A stretch of DNA of 64,000 nt from Methylocaldum sp002005105. GTDB lineage: Bacteria > Pseudomonadota > Gammaproteobacteria > Methylococcales > Methylococcaceae. This document shows, piece by piece, positions 14,659 to 23,808 of the stretch (the stretch's first letter is position 1; every line of letters begins with the position of its first letter). The position numbers and the translations under genes are program-made. Location of the stretch: NCBI RefSeq assembly GCF_051027545.1, contig NZ_CP194902.1, positions 682,001 to 746,000 on the forward strand, given 5' to 3'. Under the pieces are notes generated by a model that was given only the letters and a program-made list of their open reading frames with translations, was not told the DNA's origin and made no database searches.

Positions 14659-16520
14659 GACCGATCGTCTTCTCCATACTCGGCGGCGGTACGCTGGACG
14701 TATTCGGGAACCAGCCACTTGAGTTTGTGCAGGATCGCGGCCTCGTCGAAAGACCGGCAAGCCTCGGCCAGTTCGATCACGGCTTTCTTGGCCATCCGAT
14801 AGTCGACGGTCAGGGGATGGGCCAGCAAGAGCTTGCTGTGCTCGGTCGGCGTGGGTCCCTCGTGGTCGTTGAACAATTCCTCGCTGATTTTTTCGCCGGG
14901 CCGGAGTCCGACATATTCGATCCGGATATCCTGTCCGGGGCGTTTGCCGCTTAGGCGAATCATTTGTTCCGCCAGGTAGCTGATCTTGACCGGGTCGCCC
15001 ATGTCCAGCACGAAGACTTCTCCGCCTTTTCCGATGGTCGCGGCCTGCATGATCAATTGGCAGGCCTCGGGTATCGTCATGAAATAGCGGGTGACATCGG
15101 GATGAGTCACGGTGACTGGTCCGCCGGCCCTGATTTGCTCGCGGAACAGAGGCACCACGCTGCCCGCGGAATCCAGCACGTTCCCGAAACGCACGTTGAT
15201 GAAACGAGTCCCGGCGACGCCGTTCATGCTCTGCACCAAGACTTCCGCCGCCCGCTTGGTCGCTCCCATGACGTTTTCGGGGGCTACGGCCTTGTCGGTG
15301 GAGATCAGCACGAATTCGTCGACGCCGCCCGCGATTGCCGCTTCCGCCACCGTATAAGTACCCAGAACATTATTCTGAACTGCCTGGCGGACCTGATATT
15401 CCAGCAACGGGACGTGCTTGTACGCCGCCGCATGGAAGATGACTTCCGGCCGATATTGCGAAATCACCTGCTCGACGGCGAGCTTGTCGGTGACATCGCC
15501 GAGTATCGCGGACAGGCGCAATCCGGGGAAGCTCCGCCTGAGCGCCCGTTCGACCTGGTACAGATTGAATTCGCAGCGCTCGAAAACGATAAGCTCGGCA
15601 ACGGAAAATTGTGCGATTTGCTTGCAGAGCTCCGAGCCGATCGAGCCGCCTCCGCCGGTAACCAGAACCCGCTTTCCGCCGAGATGGGCCTGAATGCCCT
15701 GCCGGTCGAGCTTGATCGGCGCGCGTCCGAGCAAATCCTCGATGGAGACTTCGCGCAGGTGCCCCGACATTTGGCCCGACAGCATTTCCTGCATCGACGG
15801 CAAGGTCAGAAATGGGACGCCGGTTCCTTCGCAAATTTCGACGAGACGCCGCATCTCCTTGTCCGTGGCGGATGGCACCGCGATCAGAATCGTCTCGATC
15901 TCCAATTTCTCGACGAGCCGCGGAATCTGTTCGCAACGTCCCCTCACTCTCACGCCGTGAATCTCGCTTCCTTTCTTCTTCGGATCGTCATCCACGAACG
16001 CGATCGGGGCGAACTCGGTCCCGGCGGCGCGAAGCAGGTCCCTCACCAGCATTTCGCCGGCCTTGCCCGCACCGACGATCAGCGCGCGCCGCCCGGCCGA
16101 CATCGGCGCGCCGCGATCTTTCCAGATGCGGTAGATCAGCCGCGGCGTGGACAACAGAAATAGCAGCAGCACCGCATAGAGCGGAATGACGGAACGGGGC
16201 ACGCCTTCCAGCCGATTGACGGAAAACAGGATGATGGCGATCGTGGCAATCCCGAGGCAAGACGCCTTGGCGATACGGACCAGATCGGGAATGGACGCGA
16301 ACCGCCAGATGCCGCGATACAGTCCCAAGCGGCGGAAAAACACGGCTTGGACGACGAGGACCAGGGGCAGCCAGTGCAGCGAAGTCCGCGTTTCGAGTTC
16401 GGGCGGCAACGACAAATTGAACCGCAGCCAATAAGCGCCGAGCCAGGCGAGCGCCACCATGATCAAATCATGAATGAATATGATCGTTCCCGAGCGCATT
16501 TTCGAAAGCATGTCCTGCAT
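14631..16520 (-). CDS. WbpM/FlaA1-type UDP-GlcNAc 4,6-dehydratase (polysaccharide biosynthesis)
   Basis: A 629-residue membrane protein of the CapD/WbpM family. Four hydrophobic segments lie in residues 10-130. A first Rossmann-like domain begins at GAGKAGE (150-156) and a second, catalytic short-chain-dehydrogenase domain at TGGGGSIGSE (288-297). STDKAV (407-412) and Met418-x3-Lys422 replace the usual Tyr-x3-Lys, a mark of the large membrane-bound WbpM group. It should convert UDP-GlcNAc to the 4-keto-6-deoxy sugar for the first residue of an O-antigen or exopolysaccharide repeat. It directly follows the WecA-type transferase by 3 bases, so the two are a unit: one makes the sugar nucleotide, the other loads it on undecaprenyl phosphate. 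Confidence 0.92.
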   Translation of the reverse strand: MQDMLSKMRSGTIIFIHDLIMVALAWLGAYWLRFNLSLPPELETRTSLHWLPLVLVVQAVFFRRLGLYRGIWRFASIPDLVRIAKASCLGIATIAIILFSVNRLEGVPRSVIPLYAVLLLFLLSTPRLIYRIWKDRGAPMSAGRRALIVGAGKAGEMLVRDLLRAAGTEFAPIAFVDDDPKKKGSEIHGVRVRGRCEQIPRLVEKLEIETILIAVPSATDKEMRRLVEICEGTGVPFLTLPSMQEMLSGQMSGHLREVSIEDLLGRAPIKLDRQGIQAHLGGKRVLVTGGGGSIGSELCKQIAQFSVAELIVFERCEFNLYQVERALRRSFPGLRLSAILGDVTDKLAVEQVISQYRPEVIFHAAAYKHVPLLEYQVRQAVQNNVLGTYTVAEAAIAGGVDEFVLISTDKAVAPENVMGATKRAAEVLVQSMNGVAGTRFINVRFGNVLDSAGSVVPLFREQIRAGGPVTVTHPDVTRYFMTIPEACQLIMQAATIGKGGEVFVLDMGDPVKISYLAEQMIRLSGKRPGQDIRIEYVGLRPGEKISEELFNDHEGPTPTEHSKLLLAHPLTVDYRMAKKAVIELAEACRSFDEAAILHKLKWLVPEYVQRTAAEYGEDDRSAIQRSLVL

Positions 16521-16523
16521 CGC

Positions 16524-17549
16524 TTACCCCCCCTGTTTTCCTGCCTCCAGCCATAGCGCCAAGCCTATCAAAGGCGCATAGGCGCACGCCAGAAAGACCG
16601 GCTCCAGCTGCGGCCAGCGCACCGCCGCGAAGGCCCAAGGCAATAACCAGCACAGATTAATGGCCAAGACCGACAGGCTGATCCGCTTGTGACTGGCCCA
16701 GCGCCGCGCCGCACGCTGGTACGCATGGCTGCGGTGCGCCTCGTACCAGCGCTGTCCGCTGAGCATACGCCTCACCAGCGTCACGCTCGCATCCACGAAA
16801 AACACGCCGAACAGAATCAGCCAGACCGCCAGGGACAGCGTACCTTCGACGGAGGTACGCAGCGCGAAAACGGCCAGAACGAACCCGACGAACGCGCTCC
16901 CAACATCCCCCATGAAGATTTTCGCGGGAGGCCAGTTCCAACATAAGAAGCCGCCCGCCGCTGCCGCCAAAGCTAACAATAAAACATTTGCATCCCCTGG
17001 GAACAGCGGCGACTGATAGGCCAGAAGCCCGTACGCGGATATCGCCACCGAAACAACCTCGATTCCCGCGATGCCGTCTATGCCGTCCATGAAGTTGAAC
17101 AGGTTCAACAGCCAGACCGCCAGCAAACCGGCGAGAACGGGGCCGAGCCAGCCCAATTCGTAAATTTCGGCGGCGAACCGGATCGATTCGAAGCCGCCCA
17201 GCCAATAAAGCGCCCAGCCGGCGCAAGCGATCTGCACGATTAGACGCCATCTTGCAGGTACGTGTCCGTGATCGTCCCAGAAACCGATGGCAGCTATCGG
17301 CAGTGCCCCGAGCACGAGCATAAAAAGCTCGAATGAGATTTGTCCCAGCCAGTGGAGACCGGCCGCGACGAGCGTGAAAGACAGCACGACCGCCAAACCG
17401 CCGCCGCGGGGCGTCGGCACCTGGTGGGAACTGCGGGCATTGGGCAGATCCAGCAAGCGTTTGGTCGCGTAACCGCGCACCGCTCCCGTCAGGATGCCGG
17501 AAACCAGCAGCACGGAGATGACCAAAAACCCTAACGAAAAAAGACTCAT
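16524..17549 (-). CDS. WecA/MraY-type undecaprenyl-phosphate sugar-1-phosphate transferase (GT4)
   Basis: A 341-residue polytopic membrane protein with about ten hydrophobic segments. It has the family motifs RGGGLA, the FWDDHGH Asp pair, NFMDGIDGIAG, KIFMGDVGS and the cytoplasmic loop HRSHAYQRAARRW near residue 270. These enzymes transfer GlcNAc-1-P or a related sugar phosphate to undecaprenyl phosphate to start O-antigen or exopolysaccharide synthesis. It lies 3 bases upstream of the WbpM-type gene. The exact sugar cannot be read from sequence; coupling to WbpM suggests a 6-deoxy HexNAc such as QuiNAc or FucNAc. Confidence 0.9.
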   Translation of the reverse strand: MSLFSLGFLVISVLLVSGILTGAVRGYATKRLLDLPNARSSHQVPTPRGGGLAVVLSFTLVAAGLHWLGQISFELFMLVLGALPIAAIGFWDDHGHVPARWRLIVQIACAGWALYWLGGFESIRFAAEIYELGWLGPVLAGLLAVWLLNLFNFMDGIDGIAGIEVVSVAISAYGLLAYQSPLFPGDANVLLLALAAAAGGFLCWNWPPAKIFMGDVGSAFVGFVLAVFALRTSVEGTLSLAVWLILFGVFFVDASVTLVRRMLSGQRWYEAHRSHAYQRAARRWASHKRISLSVLAINLCWLLPWAFAAVRWPQLEPVFLACAYAPLIGLALWLEAGKQGG

Positions 17550-17607
17550 CAGTTATTTTGCTGCGCCGCTCGGCAGCCGAAAGAAAACCGGCACGAATTC
17601 TTTTGAA

Positions 17608-18876
17608 CTATTTCTTGGTTTGTTCGCTGCCCGGATAGGCCAATCGATAAAATGCGGCGGTATCCGGCAATTGGAAGGACAGTTCATTATAGCCGGGTAT
17701 GAGGACATAGGTTTTGACCGCCGAACGGTAGGGTCCGATAGCGCTGGTCGCGGCCTGTAATGCCAGCATGTGCGACCTCGGGGAAAACAGCTTGACGGTG
17801 ACTAGGCCTTTATGCTGGATCAATTGAGGCGCGAAGGGCGCCGCCAAAGGCTCGCCGATGAAAACGCCCTCCCCTGGCCGGGCGACGCTTTTCCAATAGG
17901 CTTCGAGTACCGTATCGCCTTCCAGATAGTGCCACATAGCCACGGCCGGATGAGGAAACTTGCTCAGGATATTGCAGGGTTCCGTCACCGTGCCGTAGCT
18001 CGCCGTAGCCCCCGCCTCCAGCCAACGCACGCTGCTCATCTGGGCATTTTCGGTCAGCCTCCCGCCGAACGAGGTCAGGTGATCCGCCATCGCCCCGGGC
18101 ACGAAACCCAAGGTGTCGAGATCCGGCACCTTCGCCAGTCCGGTAAAGTAGAACAGCACATCCTGCTTGCCGCTGATGAAGTCCGCTTCAACCCGATGCA
18201 GCCGGATCGCCGCGCCGAGCATATCGACCGTCTTGTCGAACGTGACAGCCCGAACGCTTCGGTGCTTGTCGGAGGTGTTCAGCAAGTAACCGGTACCGGC
18301 CGGATAGGTCCGGTCGGAGGCGATGCCGCGATCGATCAGTTTGCGGACATCCTGGACCGTGCGCCCGGCCAGCATCATCGCGGGCCGAATGCCGTGATCG
18401 GTATAAGGCGCGCGGCTGGTGGAATGAAAGTATCCGCTGGGCTTGGTTTCGCCGCATTTGCTCGAACAATAGGCTTGGTCGAAACCTAGCGCGAAAGCGG
18501 AGGTGATCGACATGCAATCGACCCTGAACGGCGCCATCCATGCGAGCGCATAGGCTTGAACCCCCGGCGGCGTCCGACTGTCCACCGCCTGCTTGACGGA
18601 TTCGAACTGGGCGCGCGGCAGGTTGTCGGTACCCGGCGGAAAACTCACCCGTATCATGTTCTCCTCGGGTATGCCTCGCCGTTTTTGGTAGTAATTGCCG
18701 ATGGCGACGCTCGACGGGTCGGCCTCGTTCACGATGACCGCCAACTCCGCCGGCCCTAGCGACCTCCGCGAAAACAGCAGCCGATCGATACTCTCTTCGG
18801 CCTTTGCAACCTGAAATACGGCGGCAAAGACTGCGAAAAGGATCGGCAGAAAAACCGACCTAATCCGATACTTCAC
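17608..18876 (-). CDS. TIGR03790 family secreted protein of unknown function
   Basis: A 422-residue protein with a signal peptide (to about residue 27, VAKA). It has the recurring TIGR03790 features: ELAVIVNEADPSSVAIGNYYQKRRGIPEENMIRV near the start, TPPGVQAYALAWMAPFRVDC, a Cys pair near CSSKCGE, GYLLNTSDKHRSVRA, the FYFTGLAKV block and the SVRWLEAGATASYGTVTEPC block. The late ATASYGTV-EPC region looks like a C25-peptidase-type core, but I cannot confirm catalysis. The position 58 bases from the WecA/WbpM pair suggests an envelope or polysaccharide context. Function is unknown. Confidence 0.8.
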   Translation of the reverse strand: MKYRIRSVFLPILFAVFAAVFQVAKAEESIDRLLFSRRSLGPAELAVIVNEADPSSVAIGNYYQKRRGIPEENMIRVSFPPGTDNLPRAQFESVKQAVDSRTPPGVQAYALAWMAPFRVDCMSITSAFALGFDQAYCSSKCGETKPSGYFHSTSRAPYTDHGIRPAMMLAGRTVQDVRKLIDRGIASDRTYPAGTGYLLNTSDKHRSVRAVTFDKTVDMLGAAIRLHRVEADFISGKQDVLFYFTGLAKVPDLDTLGFVPGAMADHLTSFGGRLTENAQMSSVRWLEAGATASYGTVTEPCNILSKFPHPAVAMWHYLEGDTVLEAYWKSVARPGEGVFIGEPLAAPFAPQLIQHKGLVTVKLFSPRSHMLALQAATSAIGPYRSAVKTYVLIPGYNELSFQLPDTAAFYRLAYPGSEQTKK

Positions 18877-18885
18877 GGGTCAACC

Positions 18886-19404
18886 TCACTCCAGAACTTC
18901 CCGCAAGTACCGAAACAGCAAGCGAGCAGACTTGGGGGCAGCCGCCGCATCGCGCTCCCGGCGCGCGTCTCGGGACAGCTGCCGCAACTTCTGCCGGTCG
19001 GCTCCCGGATGGGCTGCCAAGAATTCGTTAATCGCGGCATCGCCTTCGGCTATCATGCGATCGCGCCAACGCTCGATGACATGCTGCCGGTGCACCGCTT
19101 CAGCGCTCTCGTTCCTGAGGGCCACGAGCCCTGCCCGAATGGGTTCAGCGTCGATATGGCGCAGCACTTTGCCGATATACTTGCGCTGCCGCTTGAGGGC
19201 GCCGCGCTCGGTGATGGACTGTCCGAGCCGCACCGCTTCCATCAGCTCTACAGGCAAGTCCAGCCGCTCGAGCTGTTCGCGGGATAAGCCGATCAACTCT
19301 TCTCCAAGATCCTGCAAGGCTGCGCTTTCGCGCTTCAACTGGGATTTACTGATTCGCTCCGGATACTCATCCGGCGAAATTTCGGGATCTTCCGTCCACG
19401 TCAT
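18886..19404 (-). CDS. darP: DarP (YjgA family) ribosome biogenesis factor
   Basis: A 172-residue all-alpha acidic/basic protein matching the DUF615/YjgA family: KSQLKRESAALQDLGEELIGLS, LPVELMEAVRLGQSITERGALKRQRKYIGKVLR, HVIERWRDRMIAEGDAAINEFLA, and the RQLSRDARRERD tail. The family is a 50S assembly factor in Escherichia coli. The start at ATG 19,404 (MTWTEDPE) is chosen because it matches the family N-terminus; the upstream extension to 19,512 does not. The gap to the TIGR03790 gene is 9 bases, so they may share a transcript, though their roles look unrelated. Confidence 0.93.
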   Translation of the reverse strand: MTWTEDPEISPDEYPERISKSQLKRESAALQDLGEELIGLSREQLERLDLPVELMEAVRLGQSITERGALKRQRKYIGKVLRHIDAEPIRAGLVALRNESAEAVHRQHVIERWRDRMIAEGDAAINEFLAAHPGADRQKLRQLSRDARRERDAAAAPKSARLLFRYLREVLE

Positions 19405-19524
19405 GAGAAAGCGACTACAAAAAGGCCAGATAACGGCACTGAATTTTCGGCCTACTATACCACTCGTCCCACCAAAACGGTGGTGACGGCCGATTGAGCA
19501 ATCAATCGGCACAGATGGATCTAA

Positions 19525-21870
19525 ATGAAAAGAGAGAGTACGCTACCCGACAGAAAAAGTATGTTTCTCAAACAACGCCACATGGAAGGCCATCCGAACG
19601 CAGATCCGGAATATGGCATCAACACCTCGACTTATGACTGGTCGGTGCGCGTTTTCCGGCAGATCAAGAAGCTGCTCAAGGTCCGCATCACCTTGCACGG
19701 CAGCCCGGACATCATTGATCGCGGCCATATCTTCCTTTTCAACCACTTCGCCCGATTCGAGACCTTCATCCCCCAATACCTGATGTACGAGGCCAGAAAG
19801 GTCTACTGCTGCTCGGTGGCCTCGGCGGAATTCTTCGAGGAGGAAGACAGTGTCCTGGCGGGATTCCTGCGCGACGTCGGCGTCATCCCGAACAACTACC
19901 CGAGACTTCTGCCCTGGCTCGCCGAACAAATCCTGCTCGGCCGCAAGGTCGTCATCTTTCCCGAAGGGGGCATGGTGAAGGACCGCCGGGTTCTCGACAA
20001 AAGAGGCCGCTACAGCATTTACTCCCGAGTCAGCATGGATAGGCGCAAACACCATACCGGGGCCGCCGTTCTGGCGATGGGTCTTGAAATCTTCAAAATG
20101 GCCGTGCGCCGCGCCGAGCACCAAGGGCAGCAGGAGCGTCTGACATCATGGTCCGAGGCGCTCGGGATGGAGAGCCGCGAAGCCCTGCTGGCCGCCGCGC
20201 ACCAACCCACCATCGTGGTTCCGGCGAACATTACCTTCTATCCCATACGCATCAACGAACATATTTTGAGCAGCGCCGCCGAACTGCTGAGCCGTGGGCT
20301 GAGCCGGCGGGCTGCGGAAGAAATCCTGATCGAGGGGAATATCCTGCTGCGCAACACCGATATGGATATCCAGTTCGGACATCCGATTATCGCGTCGGAG
20401 TCCTGGCACCACTGGGAAACCTGGCTGGCAAAATGGGTAGCGCCGCGCATCGGGACAATCGACGATGTCTTCGCCGTAACCCGGAAACCCGCCAACACGA
20501 AAGAGCGGCTCCTGGCCGGCCGGCTGCGCCAGCGTGCCCAGATCGTGCGCAACAAATATATGCGCGAGATGTATCAGGCGGTGACGGTGAATCTCAGCCA
20601 CCTCGCCTCGACACTGATTTTGTATCGCGCAAGACGTAACCGGATCGAGATCGACCGGGCCGAATTTTTCCGCAGCCTGTATTTGGCCATCAAATACACC
20701 CAGCGATTGCCGCACGTGCATCTTCACCGCAGCCTGCAAGACCCCGAGGAATATCGAAACCTGCTGGAAGGCGAACATTCCGGTCTGCAAGAATTGATCG
20801 ATACCGCGAAAGCCAGCGGGCTGATCGAAGTTCATCCGGATCGTTATCGGTTGCTGCCCAAGCTGCTTCACGAACACGAATTCGATGAAATTCGCATCGA
20901 AAACGTAATCTCGGTTTATGCCAACGAGATCGAACCCATTTCCGGCATTACGGAGGCAGTCAAGCGCGCCCTATCGGTGGAAAAGAAGCTAAGCGCTCTC
21001 GAACTGGCAAATCTTCAGTTCGACGATGAGGTCAGGTCATGGCGATGGGATTCGAAACACTATGCCAAACACGCTCCAAGTTTGACGTCTCCTGCGATAA
21101 CCGCGGCCGCGAGCCCTCGCCCCTTCTTTCTGAAGGCGCGATCGAGCAATGGTGCCGGCGTGATTCTGATCCACGAACTTTTGTCTTCGCCGGCCGAAAT
21201 GCGCGACTTCGGCGGACGCTTGGCCGATCTCGGTTTTCACGCCCTCGGCGTCCGTTTGAAAGGCCACGGAACTTCGCCCTACGACCTCAAAGACCGACGC
21301 TGGGAGGACTGGCTCGAATCCTTGCGCCGCGGGTACGAGATCATGAAGGCTTATGCGTCTCACATTTACATCGTCGGCACCGGAATCGGCGGTCTGTTGG
21401 CGCTGCAACTGGCCAGCGAACAGCCTGAGCGCTTGGCAGGGATAGCCGCGATTTCGCCGCCCTTCAAGTTCAGCGCGTCGGGTCCCATGGCTCCGCTGCT
21501 CCGCAGCCCAAACATTCTGGTTCGCTGGATGTCTCGGCGAAACAGCCGGCCGTTCGTGGAAAGAACGCCGGAATATCCGCAATACGCCTATCGGGAAGTG
21601 CCTCTGCGTACGCTCTACGAACTGCGCCGCTTGATCCAGGAACTGGAGGAAAGTCTCGCGGACGTGCAGTGTCCGGTATTATTGGCACAGGCCGATCACG
21701 ATCCGATTCTCGATCCGGAAAGCGCGCGGATGATCTATAAGGCCCTGAGCTCGAAGAACAGGATTCTCCGGTCCGTGCATGCCGATCGCCACAATATGCT
21801 CGCGGAGGATATTGGTGGTATAAGGGACATCGTGATTCGCTTTTTGACCAGGGACGCCCCGGCGGGTTGA
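19525..21870 (+). CDS. Acyltransferase (PlsC/PlsB-like) fused to an alpha/beta-hydrolase-like domain lacking the serine
   Basis: A 781-residue two-domain protein. The N-terminal part (about 55-330) is a glycerolipid acyltransferase domain with NHFARFETF, which supplies His74 and Glu79 (H-x4-E instead of the usual H-x4-D), and VIFPEGG (143-149). A helical middle (about 340-520) follows. The C-terminal domain (545-781) is a serine-aminopeptidase-like alpha/beta hydrolase with GHGTS, the elbow GTGIGG, Asp726 (HDPILD) and His756 (DRHNM). The nucleophile position is Gly620 rather than Ser, so hydrolysis is unlikely. It starts the fatty-acid locus and is followed by fadD after 42 bases. It may acylate a glycerophosphate-type acceptor, with the second domain in binding. 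Confidence 0.82.
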   Translation: MKRESTLPDRKSMFLKQRHMEGHPNADPEYGINTSTYDWSVRVFRQIKKLLKVRITLHGSPDIIDRGHIFLFNHFARFETFIPQYLMYEARKVYCCSVASAEFFEEEDSVLAGFLRDVGVIPNNYPRLLPWLAEQILLGRKVVIFPEGGMVKDRRVLDKRGRYSIYSRVSMDRRKHHTGAAVLAMGLEIFKMAVRRAEHQGQQERLTSWSEALGMESREALLAAAHQPTIVVPANITFYPIRINEHILSSAAELLSRGLSRRAAEEILIEGNILLRNTDMDIQFGHPIIASESWHHWETWLAKWVAPRIGTIDDVFAVTRKPANTKERLLAGRLRQRAQIVRNKYMREMYQAVTVNLSHLASTLILYRARRNRIEIDRAEFFRSLYLAIKYTQRLPHVHLHRSLQDPEEYRNLLEGEHSGLQELIDTAKASGLIEVHPDRYRLLPKLLHEHEFDEIRIENVISVYANEIEPISGITEAVKRALSVEKKLSALELANLQFDDEVRSWRWDSKHYAKHAPSLTSPAITAAASPRPFFLKARSSNGAGVILIHELLSSPAEMRDFGGRLADLGFHALGVRLKGHGTSPYDLKDRRWEDWLESLRRGYEIMKAYASHIYIVGTGIGGLLALQLASEQPERLAGIAAISPPFKFSASGPMAPLLRSPNILVRWMSRRNSRPFVERTPEYPQYAYREVPLRTLYELRRLIQELEESLADVQCPVLLAQADHDPILDPESARMIYKALSSKNRILRSVHADRHNMLAEDIGGIRDIVIRFLTRDAPAG

Positions 21871-21912
21871 GTCGAACCCGTTCAAGTGATTTATTGTGCA
21901 GCGGAGAGCGCC

Positions 21913-23631
21913 ATGCGAAACCTTCAAAGCACCTTGTCGCAATACGTCATGGAAAAGCCCTGGTTGAAGAGCTATCCGCCGGGCGTCCCGGAAACCATCG
22001 GCGAACCGCAATACTCTTCGCTGGCGCATTTTTTCGAAGAAATGGCCGCCCGCTATCGGGAACGGCCGGCACTTTCCAATTTGGGGCGGACTCTTTGCTA
22101 TGCCGAACTCGAGGAGCTGAGCCGGCATTTCGCCAGTTTCCTGAACCGACGCCTAGGCCTGGAACGAGGTGAACGGATCGCCATCATGCTGCCGAATGTC
22201 TCGCAGCAACCCGTTGCCTTATGGGGCGCGCTGCGCGCCGGGCTGATCGTCGTCAACACGAATCCCCTCTACTCCGCCCGCGAATTGGAACATCAACTCC
22301 AAGACTCGGGGGCAGCAGCCCTGGTGATGCTCGAGAATTTCGTCCCGGCAGTAGCGGCCGCGCTTCCAAGATTAAAGCTCAAGGCGATCATCATTTCCGG
22401 ACTCGGCGACCTGCTGCGGTTTCCCCGCTCCTATCTGATCAACTGGTACGTGCGCCTGTTCAAAACGGGAAACCCCGGCACCCACATCAGCGAGGCCGTC
22501 TCCTTCAATACGGCCCTGCAGGAAGGCAGCCTGCTTTCTTTCGAAAGGCATGATCTGAAACTGGAAGACGTCGCCTTTCTCCAATACACCGGAGGCACCA
22601 CCGGCATCGCCAAAGGGGCCATGCTGACGCACCGCAATCTGCTTGCGAACGTGGAGCAGTGCACCCAGTGGATTGTCGGCGGACTTCCCCCGGAACGAGC
22701 GATGGTCAAAGGCGAGGAAGTCGTGATCACCGCGCTGCCGCTCTACCACATCTTTGCCCTGACCGTGGATTTGCTGTGCTTCACCGAACTGGGTGGGTTG
22801 AACTATCTCATTACCAATCCGCGAGACCTGCAAGGTCTCATTAAGATGCTCGGCAAGGTGCGTTTCAGCGTCATAACCGGCGTCAACACGCTCTTCAAGG
22901 GATTGCTCAACACGCCCGGCTTCGACGAACTGGATTTCAGCTCGCTCAAGTTCGTCATCAGCGGCGGCATGCCGACCGAGGAAGCCGTGGCGAACCGCTG
23001 GCAGCAAGTGACCGGCTGCCCGATCACCGAAGGTTATGGCTTGACCGAAACCTCTCCCGTGGTTTCCGTCAATCCGCCCGGATTGACGGAATTCAACGGC
23101 AGCATCGGGCTTCCCGTGCCATCCACCGAATGCAGCGTTCGGGACGACGACGGACGTCCGCTGCCGGTCGGGACGGCTGGCGAGCTGTACGTGCGCGGAC
23201 CGCAGGTCATGAAGGGTTATTGGAACAGCCCGGACGAAACCGAAAACGTCATGACGCCGGACGGGTGGCTGCGTACCGGGGACATCGCCCGGATGGACGA
23301 AAACGGATTCTTCTATATCGTGGACCGCAAGAAGGACATGATTCTCGTCTCGGGCTTCAACGTTTATCCCAATGAACTCGAGGCCGTCTTAAGTACCCAC
23401 CCGGCTGTTCGGGAGTGTGCCGCGATAGGCGTGCCGGACGACAAGACCGGAGAAACGGTCAAGGTTTTTATCGTGCGCAAGGACGAGAGCCTGGATGCGG
23501 ACACCGTCCGCCGCTACTGCCGTATGAACTTGGCGGCCTACAAGGTGCCTAAGTATATAGAATTCCGCGACGAACTCCCGAAGAGCGCCGTAGGCAAGAT
23601 TCTTCGCCGCGAGTTGCGGAAACTGACTTAA
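21913..23631 (+). CDS. fadD: Long-chain fatty acid-CoA ligase
   Basis: A 572-residue AMP-forming acyl-CoA synthetase with TGGTTGIAKGAMLTHRN (P-loop), GYGLTETSPVV, DGWLRTGDIARMDENGFFYI and the C-terminal GKILRRELRK lysine. Length and N-terminus (WLKSYPPGVPE) match gammaproteobacterial FadD. The GTG at 21,886 could start it, but the ATG at 21,913 has GGAGAG six bases upstream. It activates long-chain fatty acids for beta-oxidation by the genes just downstream or for the preceding acyltransferase. Confidence 0.93.
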   Translation: MRNLQSTLSQYVMEKPWLKSYPPGVPETIGEPQYSSLAHFFEEMAARYRERPALSNLGRTLCYAELEELSRHFASFLNRRLGLERGERIAIMLPNVSQQPVALWGALRAGLIVVNTNPLYSARELEHQLQDSGAAALVMLENFVPAVAAALPRLKLKAIIISGLGDLLRFPRSYLINWYVRLFKTGNPGTHISEAVSFNTALQEGSLLSFERHDLKLEDVAFLQYTGGTTGIAKGAMLTHRNLLANVEQCTQWIVGGLPPERAMVKGEEVVITALPLYHIFALTVDLLCFTELGGLNYLITNPRDLQGLIKMLGKVRFSVITGVNTLFKGLLNTPGFDELDFSSLKFVISGGMPTEEAVANRWQQVTGCPITEGYGLTETSPVVSVNPPGLTEFNGSIGLPVPSTECSVRDDDGRPLPVGTAGELYVRGPQVMKGYWNSPDETENVMTPDGWLRTGDIARMDENGFFYIVDRKKDMILVSGFNVYPNELEAVLSTHPAVRECAAIGVPDDKTGETVKVFIVRKDESLDADTVRRYCRMNLAAYKVPKYIEFRDELPKSAVGKILRRELRKLT

Positions 23632-23808
23632 CAATACGACACGCAGCACGTTCCTTTAATTCCCGCTGCGTCTAAGAATTTCGGATGACACGGCCGATTT
23701 AGGCGGCCACAGGCGATACGCCGCCATTTCTGTATTTAATTGTTGTTTCCGTTTCGGAGATCGAGCGATCTCCTGTCCTTTGTGGCGTTTCCTGTCAGGA
23801 GGCAGACC

